Below are positions 7,934 through 17,520 of a DNA stretch of 64,000 nt, one piece after another. Numbering within the stretch: the stretch's first letter is position 1; each line of letters starts with the position of its first letter. The stretch spans positions 62,001-126,000 of the forward strand of contig CAWEKI010000008.1 in the NCBI GenBank assembly GCA_963809695.1, written 5' to 3'. The notes under the pieces are model-generated. The model saw only the letters and a program-made list of their open reading frames with translations. It did no database searches and was not told the origin of the DNA. The stretch comes from JAGDMJ01 sp963809695. Lineage in GTDB: Bacteria > Bacteroidota > Ignavibacteria > UBA10030 > UBA6906. A program made the position numbers and the translations under genes.

Positions 7934-10185
7934 TTAACATACCACAACTCCTCTCAGAAGAGCTTTCCCTCCAGCTTTCTCAGGTTGCGAACACGTTGCA
8001 GCTCCAGGCAGAAGGAGGAACCATACCGTTCATTGCGCGGTATCGCAAAGAACGTACTGGAGAAATGACGGAGACCCAGCTCCGTGCGCTGTTTGACCGC
8101 TTTGCCTACCTGACGGAGATCGAGGAGCGGAAACAGACAATTCTCAAATCGATCGAGGAGCAAGGAAAGCTCACCGATGCGCTGCGGAAGTCGATCGAGT
8201 CTTGTCTGCAAAAAACTGAGCTTGAAGACCTTTATCTTCCCTACAAGCCAAAGAAACGGACGCGGGCGACCGTGGCACGCGAACGGGGGCTGCAAGGTCT
8301 GGCGGACTTCATCAGGGCTTCGAACGTACCGGAGGCCAGAAGTGTTGCGCTCGAAGAAGAAGCGAAGAAGTATCTCTCGGAAGAAAAAGGAGTGGCAACC
8401 GTATCAGATGCCCTCGCCGGTGCCTCGGACATCCTTGCAGAAGAGACCTCGGAGAAGGCCGAGCTGCGTTCATTCCTGCGTGACTATATCCTTCAGGAAG
8501 GCGTCATTGTTTCGAAGGTCAAAGATGAATATCCCGCCGGGACAACCAAGTATGAGATGTACCGGGCCTATCGGGTCCGGGTGAAGGACATCCAGCCGCA
8601 CAATATGCTGGCGCTGCGGCGGGGGGAGTCGGAAGGAATTCTGACTTTCGATTTCGAGATCAACGAGGAGTTCATCCAGAGCTATCTGGTATCCAAGGAG
8701 GTCGTTGCCGGGACCCCCGGAATTGCCGATTTTCTCAAAGGCATGGTCGGCGATGCCTTTCACCGCCTGATGCGGACGACGCTGTGCGGTGAGGTCCGGT
8801 TCATGAAAAAGGAATACTCGGACGCGGAATCGATCATGACGTTTGAAGCCAACCTGCGGGAGCTGCTTCTTGCGTCGCCTGCCGGGATGAAACCCACGCT
8901 TGGCGTGGACCCGGGCTTCCGAACGGGCTGCAAGGTTGTGGTGATCGACGAAACAGGAAAATTCCTCGAATATCACGCACTGTTCCCCCATCAGTCCGCG
9001 GGAGAGCGCGCCAAAGCGGGAGAGCTGTTGAAAAAACTCATCACGAAGTATAGCGTGGAACTCGTTGCGATCGGGAATGGCACTGCCAGCCGGGAGACGG
9101 ACCAGTTTGTGAGTGAAGTCCTCGCATCGATGGGTCGAAAACCGATCAAGGTCATCGTGAATGAGTCGGGTGCGTCCGTATATTCAGCGAGCGAAACCGC
9201 GATCGAGGAATTTCCTGAGCTCGACGTAACCGTTCGTGGAGCGATCAGCATTGGCCGGCGGTTGCAGGACCCACTGGCGGAATTGGTGAAGATCGATCCG
9301 AAATCGATCGGGGTGGGACAGTATCAGCATGACGTGGATCAGCGGCTTCTCAGGAAGAAGCTGGAAGAGACGGTGGAGAGTTGCGTGAATCATGTGGGAG
9401 TGGACATCAACACGGCGTCAAAAGAACTGCTCAGCTATGTGGCGGGGGTCAATACCGCCATTGCAAAGAACCTGGTAAAATACCGGGACGAACATGGGGC
9501 CTTCAAGAGCCGGGAACAATTGCGGGAAGTCCCGAAGTTCGGTCCCAAGACCTACGAGCAGGCCGCCGGGTTCCTGCGGATTCGTGGGGGAGAAAACCCT
9601 TTGGACAATTCCGCAGTCCATCCGGAAAGTTATCAGATCGCAGAGCGGATCTTGAATGATCTGGGCCTCAGCCTCAAGGAAGCGACTACGTCCGCGGAAA
9701 AGCTGCGCAGTCTTGATCTCAAGCGCTATGCTACCGAAAGCGTGGGCGAACCAACGCTCCGCGATATTGTCGCAGAGCTGCAAAGACCCGGGCGTGATCC
9801 CCGGGCCGAGTTCAAGTATGCGACCTTCAAGGAGGGGATCAAGGGGATCCAGGATCTTGCCCCGGCCATGGAGTTGGAAGGCGTTGTCACAAACGTGGCA
9901 AATTTCGGGGCGTTTGTGGATATTGGGGTCCACCAGGATGGTCTGGTTCATGTCTCACAACTTGCCGACAGATATATAGATGATCCCAAGAAAGTCGTAA
10001 AAGTGGGGCAGATCGTCAAAGTCCGGGTCTTGGAGGTAAACGTATCTTTGAACCGGATCAGCCTGTCCATGAAGAGCCCAAATGGTGTTCAATCGAAAGT
10101 TGGGAAGCGCCTGGCTGATAAGCCCCAAGGGGGTAAGAAGGCGTATACACTGGATGACCTGAAAGCCAGGTTTAAAAATCGGTAG
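7930..10185 (+). CDS. tex: Tex-family RNA-binding transcription accessory protein
   Basis: A 751-residue protein; the ATG at 7930 overlaps the addB stop, and its first residues MINIPQLLSEEL are Tex-like. Domain order is that of Tex: N-terminal helical region with IPFIARYRKERTGEM (near 35-49), a YqgF-like RNase H fold with TLGVDPGFRTGCKVVVID (near 325), a helix-hairpin-helix pair (VDINTASKELL and FKSREQLREVPKFGPKTYEQ), and a C-terminal S1 RNA-binding domain (GVVTNVANFGAFVDIGVHQDGLVHVSQL). Tex binds RNA and affects transcription and RNA turnover. It is not functionally linked to AddAB in the literature known to me; the coupling here is positional. Confidence 0.95.
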   Translation: MINIPQLLSEELSLQLSQVANTLQLQAEGGTIPFIARYRKERTGEMTETQLRALFDRFAYLTEIEERKQTILKSIEEQGKLTDALRKSIESCLQKTELEDLYLPYKPKKRTRATVARERGLQGLADFIRASNVPEARSVALEEEAKKYLSEEKGVATVSDALAGASDILAEETSEKAELRSFLRDYILQEGVIVSKVKDEYPAGTTKYEMYRAYRVRVKDIQPHNMLALRRGESEGILTFDFEINEEFIQSYLVSKEVVAGTPGIADFLKGMVGDAFHRLMRTTLCGEVRFMKKEYSDAESIMTFEANLRELLLASPAGMKPTLGVDPGFRTGCKVVVIDETGKFLEYHALFPHQSAGERAKAGELLKKLITKYSVELVAIGNGTASRETDQFVSEVLASMGRKPIKVIVNESGASVYSASETAIEEFPELDVTVRGAISIGRRLQDPLAELVKIDPKSIGVGQYQHDVDQRLLRKKLEETVESCVNHVGVDINTASKELLSYVAGVNTAIAKNLVKYRDEHGAFKSREQLREVPKFGPKTYEQAAGFLRIRGGENPLDNSAVHPESYQIAERILNDLGLSLKEATTSAEKLRSLDLKRYATESVGEPTLRDIVAELQRPGRDPRAEFKYATFKEGIKGIQDLAPAMELEGVVTNVANFGAFVDIGVHQDGLVHVSQLADRYIDDPKKVVKVGQIVKVRVLEVNVSLNRISLSMKSPNGVQSKVGKRLADKPQGGKKAYTLDDLKARFKNR

Positions 10186-10205
10186 TGGGAAGATCAGGTT
10201 TCGTG

Positions 10206-10250
10206 AATGCCCGAGCCTTTGGCTCTCCAAGCCAGAGGTTAGGGCATTTT
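10206..10250 (+). terminator. Intrinsic terminator after tex
   Basis: AATGCCC (10206-10212) pairs with GGGCATT (10242-10248), with an inner GAGCC-TTT-GGCTC hairpin, and is followed by TTTCG. It lies 20 bases after the tex stop. Confidence 0.6.
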
Positions 10251-10393
10251 CGTTCCCCCCCTTCGTTTTTCCAAAGAGCGGCGGGAACAATATCGGGAGC
10301 TTTGTGGTTGACGTGATCGGAGGCGGGTGTCTTTTTGTGCCCGACGCCGTCCAAGACCACATCACTTCGCCTAGTACGTGCGAGGAGAGGATT

Positions 10394-13300
10394 ATGAAGG
10401 GAAGTCTTACCACTTTCCTGTTACTCATCCTTGTATGCCTCGCCGATACGGCATTCGCCCTCGACGCGGCATCAAGCCTTTTCATTGCTGGTTCCTCCAC
10501 CGCAATCGCCGGCACCGGCGACGCCCTGACGATTACCGCCATAGATACCCTCGGTTCGACCGACACCAGGTACAGCGGGTCCAAGCACCTCGTTTTTTCG
10601 GGAGCTCTGCCCTCGCCTGATCCTGTTCGGAACCCGACCGTATCGGATGAGAATGGGACTGATCAGGCATTCGGCACACCAACCTCAATTTCCTTTTCAA
10701 AGGGCGTCGCCACGGTCAATGGCTCCAAAAATGGCCTGATGAGGCTGTTTGATGCCGGGACATTTACTGTGTCGGTGACCGACGGGGCGATCAGCTCCGC
10801 AGGTGCGGGGAAACTCACTGTATCTGTGACGCCAGCCGGGCTTTCCGGTTTTGATGTTATCGTCACCAGTCCCCAGGTGGTGGGCAGCCCCTTTTCAGGC
10901 ACGAATACCATTGCTGCCCGTGATTCCTTCGGCAACTCCATAACCAATTTTGATGCATCCCAGAACAGCGTCACTGTTACCAGCAGTCTCGGCGGCACCG
11001 TGAACGGCTTGGGGTCCGCTGGGAATGGTGTGCTGAATCGGAGCACCGACTTTTCAAACGGAATCTCCGACCTTTCATCGAAGCTAGTCTACAAGGGCCT
11101 GGCGGGGAACGGAACTCTTCTGGCGATGGCTTCCAGTGGCAAGAGCGGGATTTCAAACAGCTTCGTCATGAATCCCGCGTCTGCGGCTCAGCTGGCCTTT
11201 GTGCAGCAGCCCGCAAATACCGTTGGCGGAGCCATCATCACCCCGCCTGTGACAGTGCAGGTGGAGGATCAAAGCGGCAACAACGTTGCCCAGGCCGGAG
11301 TGAACGTCACGCTGGCCCTGAGTTCGGGAACCGGAACGCTCGGGGGTACCATTCAACGTACCACTGATGCCGCCGGTTTGGCGACATTCGACGATTTGAG
11401 CATTACGCAGACCGGGCAGAAGGTCCTGACAGCGTCCAGTGGCGGGTTGAATTCGGCGACGAGCCAGGGTTTCACCATCACAGCGGGAGCAGCAACAAAA
11501 CTGGTGATACAGACGCAGCCTTCGCCGGCGGCGGTGGCCGGAGCGCCCTTTGGCCAGCAGCCGGTCGTGGCCATTGTTGATGCGGCAGGCAACGTGGTGA
11601 CGGGCGACAATACGACCACGGTCACGGCAAGTGAAAGCAGCAACAGTACCCCGTTGCAGGGGACGGTCTCCGCCAAGGCAGTCAGCGGCATCGTCACGTT
11701 CACGAATTTGTCCTTGACAAGGGCGGGGAACTTCCAGGTGCAATTCAGCAGTCAACCGGTCTTGACGGGCGTTCTTTCCAATGCAATCACCGTGGGCCCG
11801 GCTGTTGCGTTCAAGCTGGTCTACATCCAGCAGCCGACGAATGCGTCGGCCGGTGCCGTGATCAACCCGGCGGTAACGGTGCGGTTGCGCGATGCCTTTG
11901 ACAACGATGTAGCCGCAAGCGGCGTGGGGGTGAGCGTGGCTCTCAACGGAACCGGGATCCTGAAGGGTACACTCACACAACCCACTGTGAATGGGCTTGC
12001 AGTGTTCGCAGATCTCACAATAGACTTGACCGGTCAGAAGACACTTACTGCAACAGGTTTCGGACTGCAGCCAGCTGCCAGCCAGCCTTTCACAATCAGC
12101 CCGGGAAATGCGAATCAACTTGCGTTTCTGCAGCAGCCGGCAAATACGGTAGCAGGGTCGGCCCTGAATCCACCGGTGACCGTTCGGATTGTCGACGCGA
12201 ACGGGAACACGATTCTTGTCAGCGGTACCCCCATAGCGCTTTCCGTTGCGACGGGAGATACTCTGTTCGGCACGACAACGAAGAACACCGTGAATGGCGT
12301 TGCGTCGTTTGACGATATCCGGCTCAAGGTTGCAGGGCAGAAGACGCTTATTGCTGCCAGTCCGGGGTTGCCTGCAACCTCGAGTAACGCATTCACTGTC
12401 GCCGCGGGCCCCGCCGCTGAGGTAACTGTTGAGTCGGCGTCTGACGGCACTGGAGCACTTGTGGCGGGTCAGAGCGTGCCCTCAGGAACCACGATCACGG
12501 CGTATGCGGTCTCGAGAGATGCCTTTAACAATTTCGTTACGAATGTCCAGGCGGACTCCTGGTTGCTCCAGAATATCACCGGAGGAGTCGTGGCGGGTGA
12601 TCTGGTGCCGTCTGCCGATAAGAGAAGTGCGCGGTTTACCGGAAAGGCGTCTGGCACCGCCAGGATTGTGGCCTCAGTATCCGGTCTGTCGTCCGTGGCC
12701 TCGGGGCTCTTGACCGTCACAGCGGGCGGCCAGGCTGCCAAGATCACAGTGGAAACAGCGTCCGATGGGTCCGGGGTGGTGCTTGGCGATCGTACCCTGA
12801 CCGCGGGTGGAAAGCTTACAATGTATGCGGTGGCCCGGGATGCCGCGAACAACTATGTTGGGAATATCGCTGCGGACCAATGGAGCGTTCAGAATGCGAC
12901 AGGCGGTATTGCCCAGCAGGATCTCACACCCTCCGCGGACAAGAAGAGCGCGATCTTTTCCGCCCACTTGATGGGACAGGCCAGGGTTCAGGCCTCGGGA
13001 GGGGGTATCGCGGGGATCCCATCCGGCCTTATCACCGTGATTCCAGAGGCAGCTTCGAAGATGGAACCCGTCAGCGGGTATTCCCAGGAAACACAGATCA
13101 ACACGGAATTTCCTCAACGGCTGCTGGTCAAGGTGATGGATACGTTCGGTAACCCGGTGGGGGGTGTTACCGTGACATTTACTGCTCCGGCCAGCGGTCC
13201 GGGGGGAACATTCAGCGGCGGCAACAATACCGCGATCTCTGATGCAGCAGGAGTTGCCACGGCGGCGGCGTTGGTTGCCAACTCGTTCTCCGGCATCTTC

Positions 13301-16180
13301 ACGGTGACGGCATCGGCCCACGGTCTTGCGTCGTCGGTCTCGTTTACGTTGACGAACAAGGCAGGACCCGGGTCGAACATCGCCGTCGTAGAAGGCACAT
13401 CGCAGCGCACCAATGTGGGCACAGCTTTTTCAATCAGATTCAAGGTGACAGTCAAAGACGACGCCGGCAATGCCATCGGCGGCGCGCTTGTCCATTTCTC
13501 TGCGCCGGCCTCGGGGCCCAGCGGGAATTTCCCGGGCGGCCTGGTGGATTCGGCAAGGACGTCCGCTGGGGGCGAGGCGGTATCTTCCGGGTTCACCGCG
13601 AATTTTGTCGCCGGCTCGTATGCTGTGGTCGCGTCAACCGAGTCCGGGAAAACGGTCAGCATAGCGCTTACCAATGCGCCGGGCCCGCTTACCCGGTTTG
13701 CCATCGAATCGGATAAGGGAGGCGGAATTGACACGCAGTTTGTCGGGCACCAATTCGGTATCAGGATCAGAGCCCTTGATGCCTATGACAATGCGGTGCC
13801 GTCGTTTTCGGAGAGCATCGTGATCAACTCCACGGGTGATCTGTATGTAGGTGCAGGAATGACCCCGGCGTTCATCTCCGGAGTGCTCCCTTCATATACA
13901 GTCGGCTTTCAGAAGACCGGAACATATAGTATCGTTGCCACAAGGCTGGGTGGAGGAGCTTCCGGGACCAGCAACTCGTTCCTCGTCGGAAACCCGAGGC
14001 CTCTTGTTCATGGTGTTTCTCCTTCGAACGGTCTTGCCGGGCAGAACCTTGTCGTAAGAGTGATCGGGAGGGGATTCATGGCAGGGGTGACTTCAGTGAG
14101 TTTTGGAGATGGCATCGGCACGTCCACAGTCATCGAAAGCGATACGCTTATGACCGTGACCCTGCAGATTGAGGCCACCGCCTCTCCGGGATCGAGAGAT
14201 GTCACGGTCTTCAATACTCCCCCTGTCGGTGGTGTGGCATTTCTCGCCAACGGCTTCACCATCGGTGACCATCCCAGGCCCACGGTCAGCAGCATCGTGC
14301 CATCCAGTGCGGCTCAGCTTGAAGCTGTACGTTTGTTCGTTCGGGGTGCGAACTTCCTGGGAAATGGCTTCAGCCACCTGTTCTTCACCGGCGACGGGAT
14401 CACCGTCGATTCGGCATCCATAGATAGTTCCACGGTCATCCGAGCCGATATCACGGTCGGCGCTACAGCTTCGCTCGGCCCGCGCGATGTTGTCATCGTC
14501 AACGATGGACCGGGAGGGGGGACGGACACGCTGTATAATGCCTTCACCGTGACGCCGGGCGTGCTGGCGGCGCCCACGTTGGTCCAGCCTCCGAATGGAG
14601 CGAGGAGCCAGCCATCTACGCTTCAGGTCTCGTGGCAGGCAAGTCCGGGCGCAGCGAACTACGAGATTCAGCTCGCCACCGATGCGGCGTACACCAAGAT
14701 GGTCGTCGCCGACTCAACAGTGAACACATCGTATCAGGTCGGTCCGCTTTCAGCCGCTACAGTATACTACTGGCATGTCAGAGCCCGCGGCGGTGCCGGG
14801 ACCAGTTCATGGTCCAGCACATGGTCATTCGATAATCTGCCGCCGATTGCGCAAACGATCTCCTTGAACACCGTCGTCGATTTCCCGGACCATCAGAATC
14901 CTTCGGACTACACGCCGTATGATTATCGAATTGTGGGCTTGCCCGGCGCAAGTAACAGCCGCATCAACAACTTTATTCCGGGAACACAGGACATGGATTG
15001 GCGCCTTTTCTGGGACAATGGCGGCGCAAGCGGCTACCTTGTCCCTCCTGATGGGAGCTCAATGTTTACCTTCGCGCCCGGCAGAGCTTTCTGGATGCTG
15101 AAAAGGGGGGTATGGGCGGTGAGCGTCACCATTGCCGCAGCACCGGTCGATTCTGCAACCCGCTGCGTGCTCGTCCCGATTCACCCCGGGTGGAACCTCA
15201 TCACCGATCCTATGACGTGGGCAATTCCATGGTCGGACATCCAATCGGCCAACGGAACATCTGAGCCGATCTACAGGTTCGAAGGGCTCTACAGCCGCTC
15301 CGACAGCCTTGACCCGTACGTCGGTTACTATTTCTTTAACGATCCCGTTAGCCCGCTGGCAGTTTTGAAAATCCCGTACGGCCCCGGTCTCGGAAAGAAG
15401 GCTGTTCAGGGGACGCCACCCGACGGTCCCGACTCCTGGACAATTCATGTCGATCTGCGGGTGGGGAAGTACGATGATCGGTCTACGACCCTCGGGGTGA
15501 GCCCGTCAGCGAGCGCGGGGAAGGACATGCTTGATTTCCACAAGCCGCGGTCATTCGGTCAGGTGCCCTCCGTGTACTTTGCGCATCCTGAATGGGATAC
15601 CCTGTACAGCGCGTTTGCCAGTGACATCCGTCCGCCGTTCGGCGACAAGAGTTCCTGGAGATTCGAGGTTGCAAGCAGTGGCCCGGCGGGAGGAAATCTG
15701 GAATTACACTTCCGTGGACTTGAGGGAGTTCCCCCCGGAATGGAGGTCTATCTCGTCGATGAAGCGGGAGCCAGGTATCACAACCTGAGGCTGGAAGGAT
15801 CGGCGTATCGCTTCGTGCCATCGTCGCCGGTGACAAGCCTCAAGTTGCTCGTTGGCAAGAAGGAGGCACTCGCGGAAGAATTGGCCGGGGTGGTGCCTCG
15901 GACTGTTGCCCTCGGGCAAAACTATCCCAATCCGTTCAATCCGTCGACGGCGATTCCAGTTTCATTGCCTGTGCGGTCGAACGTAGAACTCAAAATCTAC
16001 ACCATCCTGGGGCAGGAAGTGAAGACGCTTCATTCGGGTTTGCTGGAAGCGGGGCGGCATGTCTTCCTGTGGGATGGCAAAAACTCGCTGGGCAATGCCG
16101 TTGCTACGGGTGTTTACATCTCACGACTGATCACCGACAGTGGAGTGCAGTTGGGGCGTAAGATGCTCTTGTTGAGATAA
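10394..16180 (+). CDS. Large secreted multi-domain protein with T9SS sorting domain
   Basis: About 1928 residues from the ATG that follows GAGGAGAGG and begins a clear signal peptide (MKGSLTTFLLLILV..., cut near AFA-LDA). The body is a string of Ig-like units; three share the opening (F/Y)xQQP(A/T)N and the ending GQKxLxAxxxGL (around residues 267-365, 475-575 and 572-670). Later come two longer units with GSGVxxGDRTL-like starts, two units with VTFTAPASGPxGxF, two IPT/TIG-like units (PRPLVHGVSPSNGLAGQNL and PRPTVSSIVPSSAAQ) and an FN3-like unit (LQVSWQASPGAANYEIQLA). The C-terminus, from LGQNYPNPFNPSTAIPVSL to RKMLLLR, is a type IX secretion sorting domain. It is probably a surface adhesin or structural protein; no catalytic site is evident. 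Confidence 0.88.
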   Translation: MKGSLTTFLLLILVCLADTAFALDAASSLFIAGSSTAIAGTGDALTITAIDTLGSTDTRYSGSKHLVFSGALPSPDPVRNPTVSDENGTDQAFGTPTSISFSKGVATVNGSKNGLMRLFDAGTFTVSVTDGAISSAGAGKLTVSVTPAGLSGFDVIVTSPQVVGSPFSGTNTIAARDSFGNSITNFDASQNSVTVTSSLGGTVNGLGSAGNGVLNRSTDFSNGISDLSSKLVYKGLAGNGTLLAMASSGKSGISNSFVMNPASAAQLAFVQQPANTVGGAIITPPVTVQVEDQSGNNVAQAGVNVTLALSSGTGTLGGTIQRTTDAAGLATFDDLSITQTGQKVLTASSGGLNSATSQGFTITAGAATKLVIQTQPSPAAVAGAPFGQQPVVAIVDAAGNVVTGDNTTTVTASESSNSTPLQGTVSAKAVSGIVTFTNLSLTRAGNFQVQFSSQPVLTGVLSNAITVGPAVAFKLVYIQQPTNASAGAVINPAVTVRLRDAFDNDVAASGVGVSVALNGTGILKGTLTQPTVNGLAVFADLTIDLTGQKTLTATGFGLQPAASQPFTISPGNANQLAFLQQPANTVAGSALNPPVTVRIVDANGNTILVSGTPIALSVATGDTLFGTTTKNTVNGVASFDDIRLKVAGQKTLIAASPGLPATSSNAFTVAAGPAAEVTVESASDGTGALVAGQSVPSGTTITAYAVSRDAFNNFVTNVQADSWLLQNITGGVVAGDLVPSADKRSARFTGKASGTARIVASVSGLSSVASGLLTVTAGGQAAKITVETASDGSGVVLGDRTLTAGGKLTMYAVARDAANNYVGNIAADQWSVQNATGGIAQQDLTPSADKKSAIFSAHLMGQARVQASGGGIAGIPSGLITVIPEAASKMEPVSGYSQETQINTEFPQRLLVKVMDTFGNPVGGVTVTFTAPASGPGGTFSGGNNTAISDAAGVATAAALVANSFSGIFTVTASAHGLASSVSFTLTNKAGPGSNIAVVEGTSQRTNVGTAFSIRFKVTVKDDAGNAIGGALVHFSAPASGPSGNFPGGLVDSARTSAGGEAVSSGFTANFVAGSYAVVASTESGKTVSIALTNAPGPLTRFAIESDKGGGIDTQFVGHQFGIRIRALDAYDNAVPSFSESIVINSTGDLYVGAGMTPAFISGVLPSYTVGFQKTGTYSIVATRLGGGASGTSNSFLVGNPRPLVHGVSPSNGLAGQNLVVRVIGRGFMAGVTSVSFGDGIGTSTVIESDTLMTVTLQIEATASPGSRDVTVFNTPPVGGVAFLANGFTIGDHPRPTVSSIVPSSAAQLEAVRLFVRGANFLGNGFSHLFFTGDGITVDSASIDSSTVIRADITVGATASLGPRDVVIVNDGPGGGTDTLYNAFTVTPGVLAAPTLVQPPNGARSQPSTLQVSWQASPGAANYEIQLATDAAYTKMVVADSTVNTSYQVGPLSAATVYYWHVRARGGAGTSSWSSTWSFDNLPPIAQTISLNTVVDFPDHQNPSDYTPYDYRIVGLPGASNSRINNFIPGTQDMDWRLFWDNGGASGYLVPPDGSSMFTFAPGRAFWMLKRGVWAVSVTIAAAPVDSATRCVLVPIHPGWNLITDPMTWAIPWSDIQSANGTSEPIYRFEGLYSRSDSLDPYVGYYFFNDPVSPLAVLKIPYGPGLGKKAVQGTPPDGPDSWTIHVDLRVGKYDDRSTTLGVSPSASAGKDMLDFHKPRSFGQVPSVYFAHPEWDTLYSAFASDIRPPFGDKSSWRFEVASSGPAGGNLELHFRGLEGVPPGMEVYLVDEAGARYHNLRLEGSAYRFVPSSPVTSLKLLVGKKEALAEELAGVVPRTVALGQNYPNPFNPSTAIPVSLPVRSNVELKIYTILGQEVKTLHSGLLEAGRHVFLWDGKNSLGNAVATGVYISRLITDSGVQLGRKMLLLR

Positions 16181-16195
16181 GCAAAGCAGTCAGTA

Positions 16196-16236
16196 GTCCG
16201 TGGCGGGAGGTGACACCTGCCGGACAATCTCTTTTT
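16196..16236 (+). terminator. Intrinsic terminator after the large secreted protein gene
   Basis: GTCCG at 16196 pairs with CGGAC ending at 16225, with an inner GGAGGT/ACCT stem, followed by TCTCTTTTT. Confidence 0.6.
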
Positions 16237-16375
16237 ATCAGATGCTTTTCCGCGCATATGCCGGTAGCACCCTGATTCTACCCGGCTCCTGTCTTGCGCT
16301 CCAAGAATTTCATTCCTATATTCAGTGTGCTCCGCGGTACTTACCCGTTTGTTTCTCCAACACCCACGTGGCGAA

Positions 16376-17365
16376 ATGATCCCCGACAGCCTTCCGAAAA
16401 TCCAGCTGGGTTTCTTCCCGACTCCACTTGAAGAACTCTCAAGGCTTTCTGACCTTCTCGATGGCCCAAGAATTTTCATCAAGAGAGATGATCTTTCCGG
16501 TCTTGCATTCGGTGGGAACAAGGTCAGGAAGCTCGAGTTTTTGGTGGGCGAGGCAATTGCTCGCGGGGCCGATACGCTTGTTACAGCAGGCGCAGCCCAA
16601 TCCAATCATTGCCGTCAGACTGCCGCTGCAGCGGCACGATGTGGCCTCAGGTGCGACCTGGTTCTGGGGGGGAAGGAACCCGAGGTCCCCGCAGGAAATC
16701 TTCTCCTTGACAAAATGCTTGGCGCAACTCTTCATTTCTCGGAAGCCGGCCGGAAAGGGGAGACTCTTCAGGCGGTCGCAGCGTCGATCAGAGCATCCGG
16801 CCGCAGACCGTATGTCATTCCGTACGGCGGCTCAAATGATGTTGGCGGCGTGGGGTTTGCCGCGGCGATGGAGGAAGTTGCCGGGCAAATAGCGTCTCTT
16901 GGCATTACCGTGGACCGCATTCTCTTCCCGTCCAGCTCTGGAGGAACGCATGCCGGGCTTACGGTCGGCGCGGCGATGATGCATTTCCGCGGAAGGCTTA
17001 CTGGAATACGAATCGACAAGGACGATCCGCAAAACGAACCGTACCGGACGTTGCTGCCCGAACTGTCAGGCCAGATCGCCGAACGGCTGAATTTCTCTGG
17101 CACGTTTCATGAATCAGATTTCGATTTGAACGAGGATTACCTGGGCGAGGGATACGGGATCCCCGGAAAACTGGAGAGGGAAGCTATCTCTCTGTTGGCC
17201 CGCACAGAAGGAGTTCTTCTCGATCCCGTCTACACAGGCAGAGCGATGGCGGGTCTGCTCAATCTCATTCGTCGCGGCACAATACCTGTCTCTGAAAACG
17301 TGTTGTTCTGGCATACAGGGGGGAGCCCAGCACTTTTTGCCTATCCTCCCAAGGCTTTGTTGTAG
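16376..17365 (+). CDS. PLP-dependent ACC deaminase/D-cysteine desulfhydrase family enzyme
   Basis: A 329-residue fold-type II PLP enzyme; the start at ATG 16376 gives the family's usual beginning (MIPDSLPKIQLGFFPTPLEEL). The PLP lysine lies in FGGNKVRKLEF, the next conserved block is TAGAAQSNHCRQTAAAAA, and the glycine-rich phosphate loop is SSSGGTHAGL. A late HTGGSPALFAY block matches the family. Members convert D-cysteine to pyruvate, sulfide and ammonia, or open 1-aminocyclopropane-1-carboxylate; which substrate applies here cannot be told from these motifs, although D-cysteine desulfhydrase is the more common activity in bacteria. It is transcribed alone. Confidence 0.85.
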   Translation: MIPDSLPKIQLGFFPTPLEELSRLSDLLDGPRIFIKRDDLSGLAFGGNKVRKLEFLVGEAIARGADTLVTAGAAQSNHCRQTAAAAARCGLRCDLVLGGKEPEVPAGNLLLDKMLGATLHFSEAGRKGETLQAVAASIRASGRRPYVIPYGGSNDVGGVGFAAAMEEVAGQIASLGITVDRILFPSSSGGTHAGLTVGAAMMHFRGRLTGIRIDKDDPQNEPYRTLLPELSGQIAERLNFSGTFHESDFDLNEDYLGEGYGIPGKLEREAISLLARTEGVLLDPVYTGRAMAGLLNLIRRGTIPVSENVLFWHTGGSPALFAYPPKALL

Positions 17366-17380
17366 ACTGTTTTGAAAGAA

Positions 17381-17425
17381 GTACAATTGTACACAGCCTT
17401 TTGTAGCGAATTCTGTACGATTCGC
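17381..17425. promoter_or_regulatory. Two dyads upstream of the first sigma-54 promoter
   Basis: GTACAATTGTAC (17381-17392) is a perfect 12-base palindrome and GCGAAT...ATTCGC (17406-17411 with 17420-17425) is a second dyad. They lie roughly 70-110 bases before the predicted start of transcription of the next gene, the usual place for enhancer sites of sigma-54 activators. The second could instead act as a weak terminator of the PLP enzyme gene because a T-rich stretch follows. Confidence 0.35.
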
Positions 17426-17466
17426 GTTTCTTTCTCATTTTGATTCTGAATTGGACTTATCACCCA

Positions 17467-17483
17467 TTGGCACGCGCTTTGCA
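17467..17483 (+). promoter_or_regulatory. Sigma-54 (-24/-12) promoter of the first TPR gene
   Basis: TTGGCACGCGCTTTGCA matches the -24/-12 consensus TTGGCACG-N4-TTGCA at every defined position, with exactly ten bases between the GG and GC pairs. It ends 37 bases before the ATG at 17521. Confidence 0.85.
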
Positions 17484-17520
17484 ATAAAGTGTACTCATAG
17501 TGCCAACGGAAGGGATTGCG

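Noticed and set aside
10394..16180. In-gene repeats of the large secreted protein as a recent duplication
   Set aside because: The Ig-like units share only motif-level similarity and differ widely at the DNA level, so they are old domain repeats.
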